A stretch of 34,011 nucleotides of DNA from Xylophilus sp. ASV27. Its GTDB lineage: Bacteria; Pseudomonadota; Gammaproteobacteria; Burkholderiales; Burkholderiaceae_C. A program made the position numbers and the translations under genes. The notes below the pieces were generated by a model. It was not told the origin of the DNA. It saw only the letters and a list, made by a program, of their open reading frames with translations, and made no database searches. Location of the stretch: positions 1 to 34,011 of the forward strand of contig NZ_JAELTO010000041.1 of the NCBI RefSeq assembly GCF_016428875.1, read 5' to 3'. Position 1 is the stretch's first letter; each line of letters opens with the position of its first letter. Positions 16,134 to 25,231 of this stretch are shown in pieces.

Positions 16134-18554
16134 ATGTCCCGACCGATGCATGACCTGACACGCGCGGGCTCCCGGCCCGGGCGCGGCCGGCGCGCAGCGC
16201 TGTGCGCCCCGACCCCGCTGGCCCTGCTGGCCGCGGCCATGCTGCAGGGCTCGCCGCTGCTGGCCCAGCCGGTGGCAGCGCCCGCGGACGAGCCGGCGCC
16301 GGCGCTGCGCAGGAGCCCGCTGCTGCGCGATGAGATTCCGTCGGCCCAGCGCAAGCTGCTGCCGAGCTTCGTCACCGGCGACAGCGTGGTCAGCGAGACC
16401 GACTTCAACACCATCGTCAAGGGCAACGCCGAGCTGCGCCGCGGCGACACGGTGATCCGCGCCAACCAGCTCGAATACACCCAGCCCGACGACCTGGCCA
16501 AGGCGCAGGGCAACGTCTACATCAACCGTGCCGGCGACATCTTCCAGGGGCCCGAGCTGCAGTTGCACGTCGACGCCTTCGAGGGCTTTTTCACCCGGCC
16601 GCGCTACCTGTTCCTGAAGAACAACGCGCACGGCGTGGCCGAGCGCGTGGACTTCATCGACGACGAGCACCTGGTGATCCACAACGGCAGCTACACCACC
16701 TGCGAGCGCCGTCCGGGCCCGAGCTGGATGCCCGACTGGATGATCAGCGCGCGCTCGATCAGCATCGACCAGAGCGACTCCACCGGCGTGGCCGAGGGCG
16801 CGGTGGTGCGCTTCAAGGGCCTGCGCTCGCCGGAGCTGCCCTCGATCAGCTTCCCGCTGTCGGAGTCGCGCCAGTCGGGCCTGTTGCCGCCGCTGTTCGG
16901 CATCAACAACCTGAGCGGCGTGGAACTCACGCAGCCTTATTACTGGAACATCGCGCCCAACCGCGACGCCACGCTGTACCCCACGCTCATGAGTAAGCGC
17001 GGCGTCAACCTGGGCGGCGAATTCCGCTACCTGGAGAACGACTACCGCGGCCAGATCCGGGCCGACTACATGCCCCGCGACAAGCTGCGCGAGCGCGACC
17101 GCTGGGGCTTTGCCATGCTGCATTCCGGCGGCCTGGACACCGGCATCCAGGGCCTCGGCACGCTGGGCCTGAACATGAACATCAACCGGGTGAGCGACGA
17201 CGACTACTGGCGCGACTTCACCCGCACCGTGCCCTCGCTGACCCAGCGCCTGCTGCCGGCCGACGTGAACCTGAACTGGGGCCGCGGCGACTTCAGCGTG
17301 ACCGCGCGCTCGCTCAAGTGGCAGACGCTGCAGAGCGTCACCTCGCCGATCATCCCGCCCTACGACCGCCTGCCGCAGGTGGTGGCGCGCTACAACAAGG
17401 TGGACGTGGGCGGCTTCGACTACTCGGTCGAAGGCGACTACACCCAGTTCAGCTCGAACCCGGTGCTGACCGGCCAGCCCAACGCCAAGCGTTCCTACGC
17501 GCTGGCGCAGATCAGCCGTCCCTGGGTGGCGCCCGGCTGGTTCATCACGCCCAAGGCACAGCTGCATTCGGCCACCTACGACTTCCAGTACGCGCTGCCC
17601 TCCAACAACCTGACGACCACCACGCGCACCGTGCCCACGCTGAGCCTGGACGGCGGGTTGGTCTTCGAGCGCGACACCCGGCTGTTCGGCCGCAGCCTGA
17701 TCCAGACGCTGGAGCCGCGCGCGTTCTACGTCTACACGCCCTTCGTCAACCAGAACTACCTGCCGGTCTACGACACGGCGCGCACCGACTTCAACTTCGC
17801 CTCGATCTACACCGAGAACGCCTTCGTCGGCCATGACCGCATCTCCGACAACAACCTGCTCACGCTGGGACTGACCACGCGCCTGATCGACGCCGACACC
17901 GGCGCCGAGGCCGCGCGCTTCGGCATCGCGCAGCGCCTGCGCTTTCGCGACCAGCTGGTGACGCTGCCCGGCGAAGCGCCGACCGTCGACCGGCTCAGCG
18001 ACGTGATGCTCGGCGCTTCGGTCAACTGGACGCGGAGCTGGGCCTTCGACTCCACCGTTCAGTACAACCAGAAGACCGGCCGCTCGGAAACCTCGTCCAT
18101 CGGCGGGCGCTACAGCCCGGGCGATTTCCGCACCGTGAGCTTGGCCTACCGCTTGAAGCGCGACACCAGCGAGCTGATTGACGTCGGCTGGCAGTGGCCG
18201 CTGAGCGACCTGTGGGGCGGCCGGCGCAGCATGGAGCGCATTCCGGGCCGCGGCCTGGGCGCGGGCAACGTCTACGCGGTGGGCCGCCTCAACTACAGCA
18301 TGTTCGATCGCTCGCTGGTCGACGGCGTGGTCGGCGTCGAATACGAAGGCGACTGCTGGATCGGCCGCGTGGTGCTCGAGCGGCTGCAGAGCAGCAACAC
18401 CACCTCGACCAAGCGCATCCTGTTCCAGATCGAGTTCTTCGGCTTCTCCAGCGTGGGCTCCAATCCGCTGCAGGCGCTGCAGCGCAACGTGCCGCGCTAC
18501 CAGTACCTGCGCCAGGAGATCAGCACCCCGAGCCGCTTCAGCCGCTACGATTGA
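16134..18554 (+). CDS. lptD: LPS-assembly protein LptD
   Basis: LptD with LptE inserts LPS into the outer leaflet of the outer membrane. The 806-residue protein has an N-terminal export signal with hydrophobic core LALLAAAML ending near LLAQ, a periplasmic OstA/LptA-like jellyroll (about 90-220: IVKGNAELRRGDTVIRANQL), and a 26-strand-type barrel with the conserved SQSGLLPP-like and YYWNIAPNRDATLYP segments. I find only two cysteines in the mature part, Cys190 (TTCERR) and Cys741 (GDCWIG). They correspond in position to one of the two long-range disulfides of E. coli LptD. A second in-frame ATG lies at 16146. It is followed by surA after a strong stem-loop. Confidence 0.95.
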   Translation: MSRPMHDLTRAGSRPGRGRRAALCAPTPLALLAAAMLQGSPLLAQPVAAPADEPAPALRRSPLLRDEIPSAQRKLLPSFVTGDSVVSETDFNTIVKGNAELRRGDTVIRANQLEYTQPDDLAKAQGNVYINRAGDIFQGPELQLHVDAFEGFFTRPRYLFLKNNAHGVAERVDFIDDEHLVIHNGSYTTCERRPGPSWMPDWMISARSISIDQSDSTGVAEGAVVRFKGLRSPELPSISFPLSESRQSGLLPPLFGINNLSGVELTQPYYWNIAPNRDATLYPTLMSKRGVNLGGEFRYLENDYRGQIRADYMPRDKLRERDRWGFAMLHSGGLDTGIQGLGTLGLNMNINRVSDDDYWRDFTRTVPSLTQRLLPADVNLNWGRGDFSVTARSLKWQTLQSVTSPIIPPYDRLPQVVARYNKVDVGGFDYSVEGDYTQFSSNPVLTGQPNAKRSYALAQISRPWVAPGWFITPKAQLHSATYDFQYALPSNNLTTTTRTVPTLSLDGGLVFERDTRLFGRSLIQTLEPRAFYVYTPFVNQNYLPVYDTARTDFNFASIYTENAFVGHDRISDNNLLTLGLTTRLIDADTGAEAARFGIAQRLRFRDQLVTLPGEAPTVDRLSDVMLGASVNWTRSWAFDSTVQYNQKTGRSETSSIGGRYSPGDFRTVSLAYRLKRDTSELIDVGWQWPLSDLWGGRRSMERIPGRGLGAGNVYAVGRLNYSMFDRSLVDGVVGVEYEGDCWIGRVVLERLQSSNTTSTKRILFQIEFFGFSSVGSNPLQALQRNVPRYQYLRQEISTPSRFSRYD

Positions 18555-18562
18555 CCCCCTTT

Positions 18563-18587
18563 GCGGCCGGCCCCGTGTGCCGGCCGC
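18563..18587 (+). other. Strong stem-loop between lptD and surA
   Basis: GCGGCCGGC (18563-18571) and GCCGGCCGC (18579-18587) are perfect complements across a 7-base loop. It starts nine bases after the lptD stop and has no T-run, so it is not a simple terminator. It could protect the lptD message end or reduce read-through into surA. Confidence 0.6.
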
Positions 18588-18634
18588 ACCCGTCCTCCCT
18601 GCAACTTCCCGTCCTGCCAGCGAATCCCACCGCC

Positions 18635-20050
18635 ATGAAGAAACGTGTATACGTCCTGCCGCTTGCCAGTCTGGCGGCCCTCCTGGCCACTGGTGCGCTG
18701 GCCCAGGGCCTGCGCCCCTCGGCCGGTGCCGGCAGTCTGGGCCTGCCGCGCAGCGGCGCTTCCAGCGGGCTGCAGCCCTCGATCATGGTGCCGCCCGCGC
18801 CCGCGACTTCCTCGCGCGAGCCGCAGCAGGCCGACTACATCGTCGCCGTCGTCAATTCCGAGCCGATCACCAACAACGAGGTGCGCCTGCGCGCCGAGCG
18901 CGCGGCCCAGCAGCTCGCCCAGCAGGGCCGGCCGCTGCCGCCGCGCGACCTGTTCCTGCGCCAGGTGCTCGAGCGCATGGTCAACGAGAAGGCGCAGTTG
19001 CAGCTCGCCAAGGAAAACGGCATCCGGATCGACGAGTCCTCGGTCGACCAGGCCGAGCAGAACGTGGCGCGCCAGAACCAGATCGACGTGGCTGAAATGC
19101 GCCGGCGCCTGCAGGCCGACGGCATCGCACAGTCGCGCTTCCGGGACGACCTGCGCAACCAGCTGATGCTGCTGCGCCTGCGCGAGCGCGAGGTCGAGTC
19201 GCGCGTGAAGATCAGCGACCTGGACGTCGACCAGTACATCCGCGACCAGCAGTCCAAGGGCGACGCCGCCCCGCTCGAGCTGAACCTTGGCCACGTGCTG
19301 GTCGTGGTGCCCGAACTGGCCACGCCGCAGGAGGTCGCCACGCTGCAGCAGAAGGCCCAGCGCGCCGCCGACCGGATCCGCGCCGGAGAAGACTTCGCCA
19401 CCGTCGCACGCGAGATGTCCGACGCCGGCGAAGCCCGCAGCGGCGGCCTGCTCGGCCTGCGCAGCGTCGACCGCTATCCGTCGCTGTTCGTCGACGCCGT
19501 CAAGAACGTGCCGGTCGGCGGCATCGTCGGGCCGATCCGCTCGCCGGCGGGCTTCCACGTGCTCAAGGTGGTCGAGAAAGTGCAGGGCGGCGTCGGCACC
19601 TCGGTCATCCAGTCCCGTGCCCGCCACATCCTGTTGCGTCCCGGCCCGCAGCTCACCGAGGCCCAGGCCATGGAGCGTCTGGCCGACTACCGGCGCCGCG
19701 TGCTGTCCGGCCAGACCAGCTTCGAGGCCCTGGCGCGCGAATACTCGGTCGACGGCAGCGCCAAGGACGGCGGCGACCTGGGCTGGGCCAACCCGGGCCA
19801 GTTCGTGCCCGAATTCGAAGAGGCGCTGGCCGGCCTGACGCCGGGCGACATCAGCGAACCCGTGGTGTCGCGCTTCGGCGTGCACCTGATCCAGCTCGTC
19901 GAGCGCCGGCCGCACACCCTGACCCAGCGCGAGCAGCGCGACATGGCCCGCAACGACGCGCGCGAGAAGAAGCTCGACGAGGCCTACGCCACCTGGGCGC
20001 AGGAAGTGCGCGGCCGCGCCTACGTCGAGTTCCGGGATCCGCCGCAGTGA
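18635..20050 (+). CDS. surA: Periplasmic chaperone / peptidyl-prolyl isomerase SurA
   Basis: SurA escorts unfolded outer-membrane proteins, including LptD, across the periplasm. The 471 residues begin with a signal peptide ([20 protein letters not shown], cleavage after ALA at about 23). Then come a low-complexity linker, the N-terminal chaperone module (about 65-205: [22 protein letters not shown]-like segment), parvulin domain 1 (about 212-315, [12 protein letters not shown]) and parvulin domain 2 (about 326-425, [27 protein letters not shown]), with a C-terminal helix. ATG 18635 follows from the signal peptide; there is no strong Shine-Dalgarno. In many beta- and gammaproteobacteria pdxA sits between surA and rsmA; here a repeat occupies that space. 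Confidence 0.95.
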   Translation: MKKRVYVLPLASLAALLATGALAQGLRPSAGAGSLGLPRSGASSGLQPSIMVPPAPATSSREPQQADYIVAVVNSEPITNNEVRLRAERAAQQLAQQGRPLPPRDLFLRQVLERMVNEKAQLQLAKENGIRIDESSVDQAEQNVARQNQIDVAEMRRRLQADGIAQSRFRDDLRNQLMLLRLREREVESRVKISDLDVDQYIRDQQSKGDAAPLELNLGHVLVVVPELATPQEVATLQQKAQRAADRIRAGEDFATVAREMSDAGEARSGGLLGLRSVDRYPSLFVDAVKNVPVGGIVGPIRSPAGFHVLKVVEKVQGGVGTSVIQSRARHILLRPGPQLTEAQAMERLADYRRRVLSGQTSFEALAREYSVDGSAKDGGDLGWANPGQFVPEFEEALAGLTPGDISEPVVSRFGVHLIQLVERRPHTLTQREQRDMARNDAREKKLDEAYATWAQEVRGRAYVEFRDPPQ

Positions 20051-20060
20051 TGGAGGCTTC

Positions 20061-20110
20061 CCCCCAGGCCGCGCACTTCGTGTCTTCGCCAACCCCCCTC
20101 CGGGGGGCGG
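20061..20110 (+). repeat. Comamonad-type intergenic repeat, copy B
   Basis: Shares the 26-base core starting at 20072 with copy A at 2063, again flanked by C5 and by a CCCCCC/GGGGGG hairpin. Repeat-like sequence (GAAGCGGCCCCTTGGGT) continues almost to the GTG start of rsmA at 20160. It occupies the surA-rsmA gap. Confidence 0.75.
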
Positions 20111-20159
20111 CCGTGCGAAGCGGCCCCTTGGGTCTTCGCTGCACTCGGCGGGGGCGCTT

Positions 20160-20939
20160 GTGAAGCACATACCTCGCAAGCGGTTTGGGCAGCATTTCTT
20201 GTCGGATGGCGGGATCATCGACGCCATCGTCCGGGCCATTGCACCGCAGCCGGGGCAGCCGATGGTCGAGATCGGGCCTGGGCTGGCCGCGCTGACGCAG
20301 CCCCTGGCCGAACGCCTGGGCCGGCTCACCGTGATCGAGCTGGACCGCGACCTGGCGGCGCGGCTGCGCAGCCATCCGCAGCTCGAGGTCATCGAATCCG
20401 ATGTGCTGAAAGTGGACTTTGCCCAGGTAGCGGCTGGGCTTGGTGCTACAAAATTAAGAGTAGTGGGCAACCTGCCCTACAACATCTCCACGCCCATCCT
20501 GTTCCACCTGCTGGAGCACGTCGGCGTGATCGAGGACCAGCATTTCATGCTGCAGAAGGAAGTCATCGACCGCATGGTGGCGCAGCCCTCGAGCGCCGCC
20601 TACGGGCGCCTGTCGGTGATGCTGCAGTGGCGCTACGCCATGGAGGACGTGCTGTTCGTGCCGCCCGAGAGCTTCGACCCGCCGCCGCGCGTCGACAGCG
20701 CCGTGGTGCGCATGGTGCCGCACGCCGCGCCGGCCGCGCTCGACGCAGGCCACCTGAGCGAATTGGTGCAGGTCGCCTTCAGCCAGCGCCGCAAGCTGCT
20801 GCGCCACACCCTCGGCCGCTGGCTGGAGCAGCAGGGTTTCAGCGGCAGCTTCGACGTGCAGCGCCGCGCGGAAGAAGTCCCCGTGGCCGACTACCTGGCG
20901 CTGGCGGCCGCCACGGCAGGCGCAAAGCGCGAGCCGTGA
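20160..20939 (+). CDS. rsmA: 16S rRNA (adenine-1518/1519-N6) dimethyltransferase
   Basis: RsmA (KsgA) dimethylates two adenosines in the 3' hairpin of 16S rRNA as a late check of 30S assembly. The 259-residue protein has [10 protein letters not shown] (7-16), SAM motif [11 protein letters not shown] (36-46), LDRDLA and the catalytic NLPYNIS (104-110), then the C-terminal helical domain ([13 protein letters not shown]). Start is GTG 20160, directly after the repeat-filled gap, with a GCGGGGG as the only ribosome binding candidate. Codons for residues 87-101 coincide with a two-hairpin repeat and are unusually AT-rich (GCT ACA AAA TTA AGA GTA) for this genome. Confidence 0.94.
   Translation: MKHIPRKRFGQHFLSDGGIIDAIVRAIAPQPGQPMVEIGPGLAALTQPLAERLGRLTVIELDRDLAARLRSHPQLEVIESDVLKVDFAQVAAGLGATKLRVVGNLPYNISTPILFHLLEHVGVIEDQHFMLQKEVIDRMVAQPSSAAYGRLSVMLQWRYAMEDVLFVPPESFDPPPRVDSAVVRMVPHAAPAALDAGHLSELVQVAFSQRRKLLRHTLGRWLEQQGFSGSFDVQRRAEEVPVADYLALAAATAGAKREP
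20421..20465 (+). repeat. Two-hairpin repeat, copy 5, inside the rsmA coding sequence
   Basis: GCCCAGG (20421-20427), five bases, GCTGGGC (20433-20439), a 4-base gap, TGCTA (20444-20448), then an AT-rich run and TAGTG. Arm lengths, 5-base spacer and 4-base gap equal those of the intergenic copies; the second AT arm is degenerate and three bases further away. It is translated as [15 protein letters not shown] within RsmA and does not change the protein length noticeably. Confidence 0.6.
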
Positions 20940-21161
20940 AAACGCCAGGGGCGCCAGGGGCAGGCGAAATGCAATGGAGCCCGGGGGTGGCTCTACTGCC
21001 GCCGTCAGGCGGCCGAGAGCCAGTATCCAGAATTGAAAGGACTGCTCATGCGCAACGCCAACGGCGACACGTCCACGAGCTTGTCGGTCGGCATCTTTTC
21101 TGCGGGATCGGTTTCGAGCGCGATGCCGGTGACGGCCTCCGGCGCTGCCTTAGCCTCGTTC

Positions 21162-21196
21162 GCCCGTTCTGCTTGGCTGGTGGATGCAGAACGGGC
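21162..21196 (-). terminator. Stem-loop after the barstar gene, possible terminator
   Basis: GCCCGTTCTGC (21162-21172) and GCAGAACGGGC (21186-21196) are a perfect 11-bp inverted repeat with a 13-base loop. On the minus strand it begins at the last base of the barstar stop codon. There is no U-tract, so Rho-independent activity is doubtful; it may stabilise the transcript end. The remaining bases 20940-21161 show no gene I can support. Confidence 0.5.
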
Positions 21197-21624
21197 TACA
21201 GAAAAGAATAGAAGCACCTGAAGGGCACCTTGCGGTCCCCCCAGTAGTCGGAGGCCTCCCGGAAGATGTCCAGCAGTTGTTCGCGCGCTTCCTTGTCGAA
21301 CTTGGCATGCGCTGGAATCTGCTCGAGCACCACGATGAAGCCTGGCTGCGGGCCCGATTTATGCAACGGGTCGGTCATGCAGTCATACAGCGCGTCGAAA
21401 TTCTTCCCGAAGTGGGACGGAAAAGTGAACTGCTCGGCAATCATGTCCAGCACGTCCTGCTTGGACTGTGCCTCCGCCAGATTGGCGTAAAGGAAATGAT
21501 GGCCGAGGCTTTCAGCCGCTTCCTGCAGGTCGGGCACGCGGAAGGCGCGGATCGACTGCACGATGTTGCTGCGCACGCCCTTGAGGGGTGCCTCGTTCTC
21601 TTTACTACGAAGTGGCGTATCCAT
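21196..21624 (-). CDS. Barstar-family ribonuclease inhibitor
   Basis: A 142-residue protein whose core (about 30-140) matches barstar: DLQEAAESLGHHFLYANL, a helix with SKQDVLDMIAEQFTFP, then the hallmark FGKNFDALYDCMTDP (the acidic, aromatic helix that plugs the RNase active site), and a C-terminal YWGDRKVPFRCFYSFL. Barstars bind barnase-type RNases one to one in the cytoplasm and block them. The N-terminal 25 residues precede the domain. It lies 91 bases downstream of a secreted barnase-type RNase on the same strand, so it is the natural immunity partner. A/T content is higher than in the housekeeping neighbours. Confidence 0.88.
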   Translation of the reverse strand: MDTPLRSKENEAPLKGVRSNIVQSIRAFRVPDLQEAAESLGHHFLYANLAEAQSKQDVLDMIAEQFTFPSHFGKNFDALYDCMTDPLHKSGPQPGFIVVLEQIPAHAKFDKEAREQLLDIFREASDYWGDRKVPFRCFYSFL

Positions 21625-21715
21625 CTCCGCTGCTCTTTCTAGTTAAGGTCTAAAAAATCCAGGGACGGCCTGCGAGCCATCCACCCCGTTGTCTGCAGCC
21701 AGCCGCCGCGGCCCG

Positions 21716-22144
21716 TCACTCGACGATCTCGCGGAAGCTGGCATAGTGGTCGCTGGTGTAGTAGCAGCGATCGGGTGCCTTCGGCCTGCCGCCACAGACG
21801 ATGCGTCTGGCGCCGCGGTCCCGGGCGCCTGGCGTCCTCACCGTGTATTCGCGGTAGTAGCCACGCTCCCTGGGGGGCAATAGCCGCTCCCGGTTGCCGA
21901 ACACGCTGCCGTCTTTCTCGTGCCGGAAGGACCCGCCGGAGCGGATGCGTCCATAGACTTCGCGACCCTGGGGAGGCAGTTCGGCAAGGGAGATGACGGC
22001 GGTTGGCGGTGCGATCGACGGCGAACGCGCCTGCACCGAAACGGTGAAACCAAAGGCCAGCAGCCCCAGTACGCCTGCACGAACCGCCATTGCCGCCGTG
22101 GAGAAAGCTCTGAGCGCCCGCCTCCGCGCCACTTCACGCCACAT
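21716..22144 (-). CDS. Secreted barnase/RNase Sa-type guanyl-specific ribonuclease
   Basis: A 142-residue protein: a basic N-terminus (REVARRRALR), a hydrophobic signal segment (AGVLGLLAFGFTVSVQA), then a ribonuclease N1/T1/barnase domain of about 85 residues. The domain shows LPPQGREVYGRI, GSVFGNRERLLP (catalytic Glu), YYREYTVRTPGARDRGARRI (catalytic Arg) and the closing YYTSDHYASF with the catalytic His. Such enzymes cut single-stranded RNA after guanine. AAAGG upstream supports ATG 22144; ATG 22090 would give a shorter, more classical signal peptide. The adjacent barstar implies protection of the producer before export. The pair lies between rsmA and maeB, like an inserted cassette. Confidence 0.85.
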   Translation of the reverse strand: MWREVARRRALRAFSTAAMAVRAGVLGLLAFGFTVSVQARSPSIAPPTAVISLAELPPQGREVYGRIRSGGSFRHEKDGSVFGNRERLLPPRERGYYREYTVRTPGARDRGARRIVCGGRPKAPDRCYYTSDHYASFREIVE

Positions 22145-22179
22145 GCCAAAACACCTTTCGGACTCTCCGGAAGGTCCCC

Positions 22180-22198
22180 GGCCATGTCGGACATGGCC
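22180..22198. promoter_or_regulatory. Perfect palindrome upstream of the RNase gene (candidate operator)
   Basis: GGCCATGTC-G-GACATGGCC is a perfect 9-1-9 palindrome 36-54 bases before the RNase start. Next to it lies a near-palindrome GGACTCTCCGGAAGGTCC (22160-22177), and further upstream GGGTTAACCC (22233-22242). The size and symmetry suit a dimeric repressor; the regulator is unknown. Confidence 0.45.
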
Positions 22199-22361
22199 CC
22201 TGGCCACGCCCGAAATTTCCGAAATTTTCTCCGGGTTAACCCCAAAAATCAATCCGCTAGTGTGACGGAAAGAGGACTCCAATGCAAGTGTCTACTAGCA
22301 TGGAAGGCGCTGGCGCAGGGGCTTTGCACCCTGGAGAAAAAGCGCGCAAGTTAGTGCTTGC

Positions 22362-24686
<2,325 letters not shown>

Positions 24687-24813
24687 GCGGGCGGTCTCCT
24701 GCGCGGGCGGCTGCTTGACGGGCCGCGTCACGCGTCTGCGCGACGGTCGGCCTCTTTGAGGGAGCTGGGATTGTAGACACCGGTACCCGACAAAGGTCGC
24801 GGCAGGGCAGACG

Positions 24814-25059
24814 CTACGGCCAGTCCCACCACAACCCCGCGCACAGCGCCAGCCCGATGGTGTAGAGCAGCCAGGTGCTGGACACGGCGTAGGGGTAGAA
24901 CATCAGCGCCACGCCGATCCACTGGGTCTTGCGCCTGGCCTCGCGCCGGCCCAGGCGCCAGGCGATCAGGCCGACCAGCCCGAACAGGATGGCGCCGGCG
25001 ATGTAGGCCGGGGTCGGCAGCGTCAGGCCCAGGTCGGAGAGGGGGGCGAGCGTGTCCAT
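24814..25059 (-). CDS. Small two-helix membrane protein of unknown function
   Basis: An 81-residue protein from ATG 25059 (MDTLAPLSDLGLTLPTP) with two predicted membrane helices (AYIAGAILFGLVGLIAW and STWLLYTIGLALCAGLWW) joined by a strongly basic loop (RLGRREARRKTQ), and ending WWDWP. Similar small hydrophobic proteins are common in comamonad genomes, but I cannot name a family or role. The long open frame to 25347 is unsupported. It diverges from the TonB-dependent receptor and lies behind maeB's promoter side. Confidence 0.65.
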   Translation of the reverse strand: MDTLAPLSDLGLTLPTPAYIAGAILFGLVGLIAWRLGRREARRKTQWIGVALMFYPYAVSSTWLLYTIGLALCAGLWWDWP

Positions 25060-25168
25060 GGTGAGCGTCGGAGCCGGGGCGCCGCGCTTGGTTCCCGCGC
25101 GTTGCATGTGCGCGACGGTTGGCTTCAAGTCAGCTTCGCGGGAATAGGCTCGCCGCGCCCGAAGCCAG

Positions 25169-25187
25169 CAAGAACGATTCGCGTTCC
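25169..25187 (+). promoter_or_regulatory. Possible Fur box upstream of the siderophore receptor
   Basis: CAAGAACGATTCGCGTTCC contains GAACG and CGTTC as inverted arms around ATTCG, resembling degenerate Fur sites of Burkholderiales. It lies about 45 bases upstream of ATG 25232. The match is weak and rests on symmetry and on the iron-related gene downstream. Confidence 0.3.
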
Positions 25188-25231
25188 AGCCCGCCAACAT
25201 TCCAACGCACACCAGGCAAGGCAGAACCACC

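Noticed and set aside
21048..21221. Small plus-strand ORF with a good AAAGGA, antisense to the barstar end
   Set aside because: The 57-codon product has no recognisable feature and overlaps the 11-bp stem-loop and the barstar stop; not enough to call a gene.
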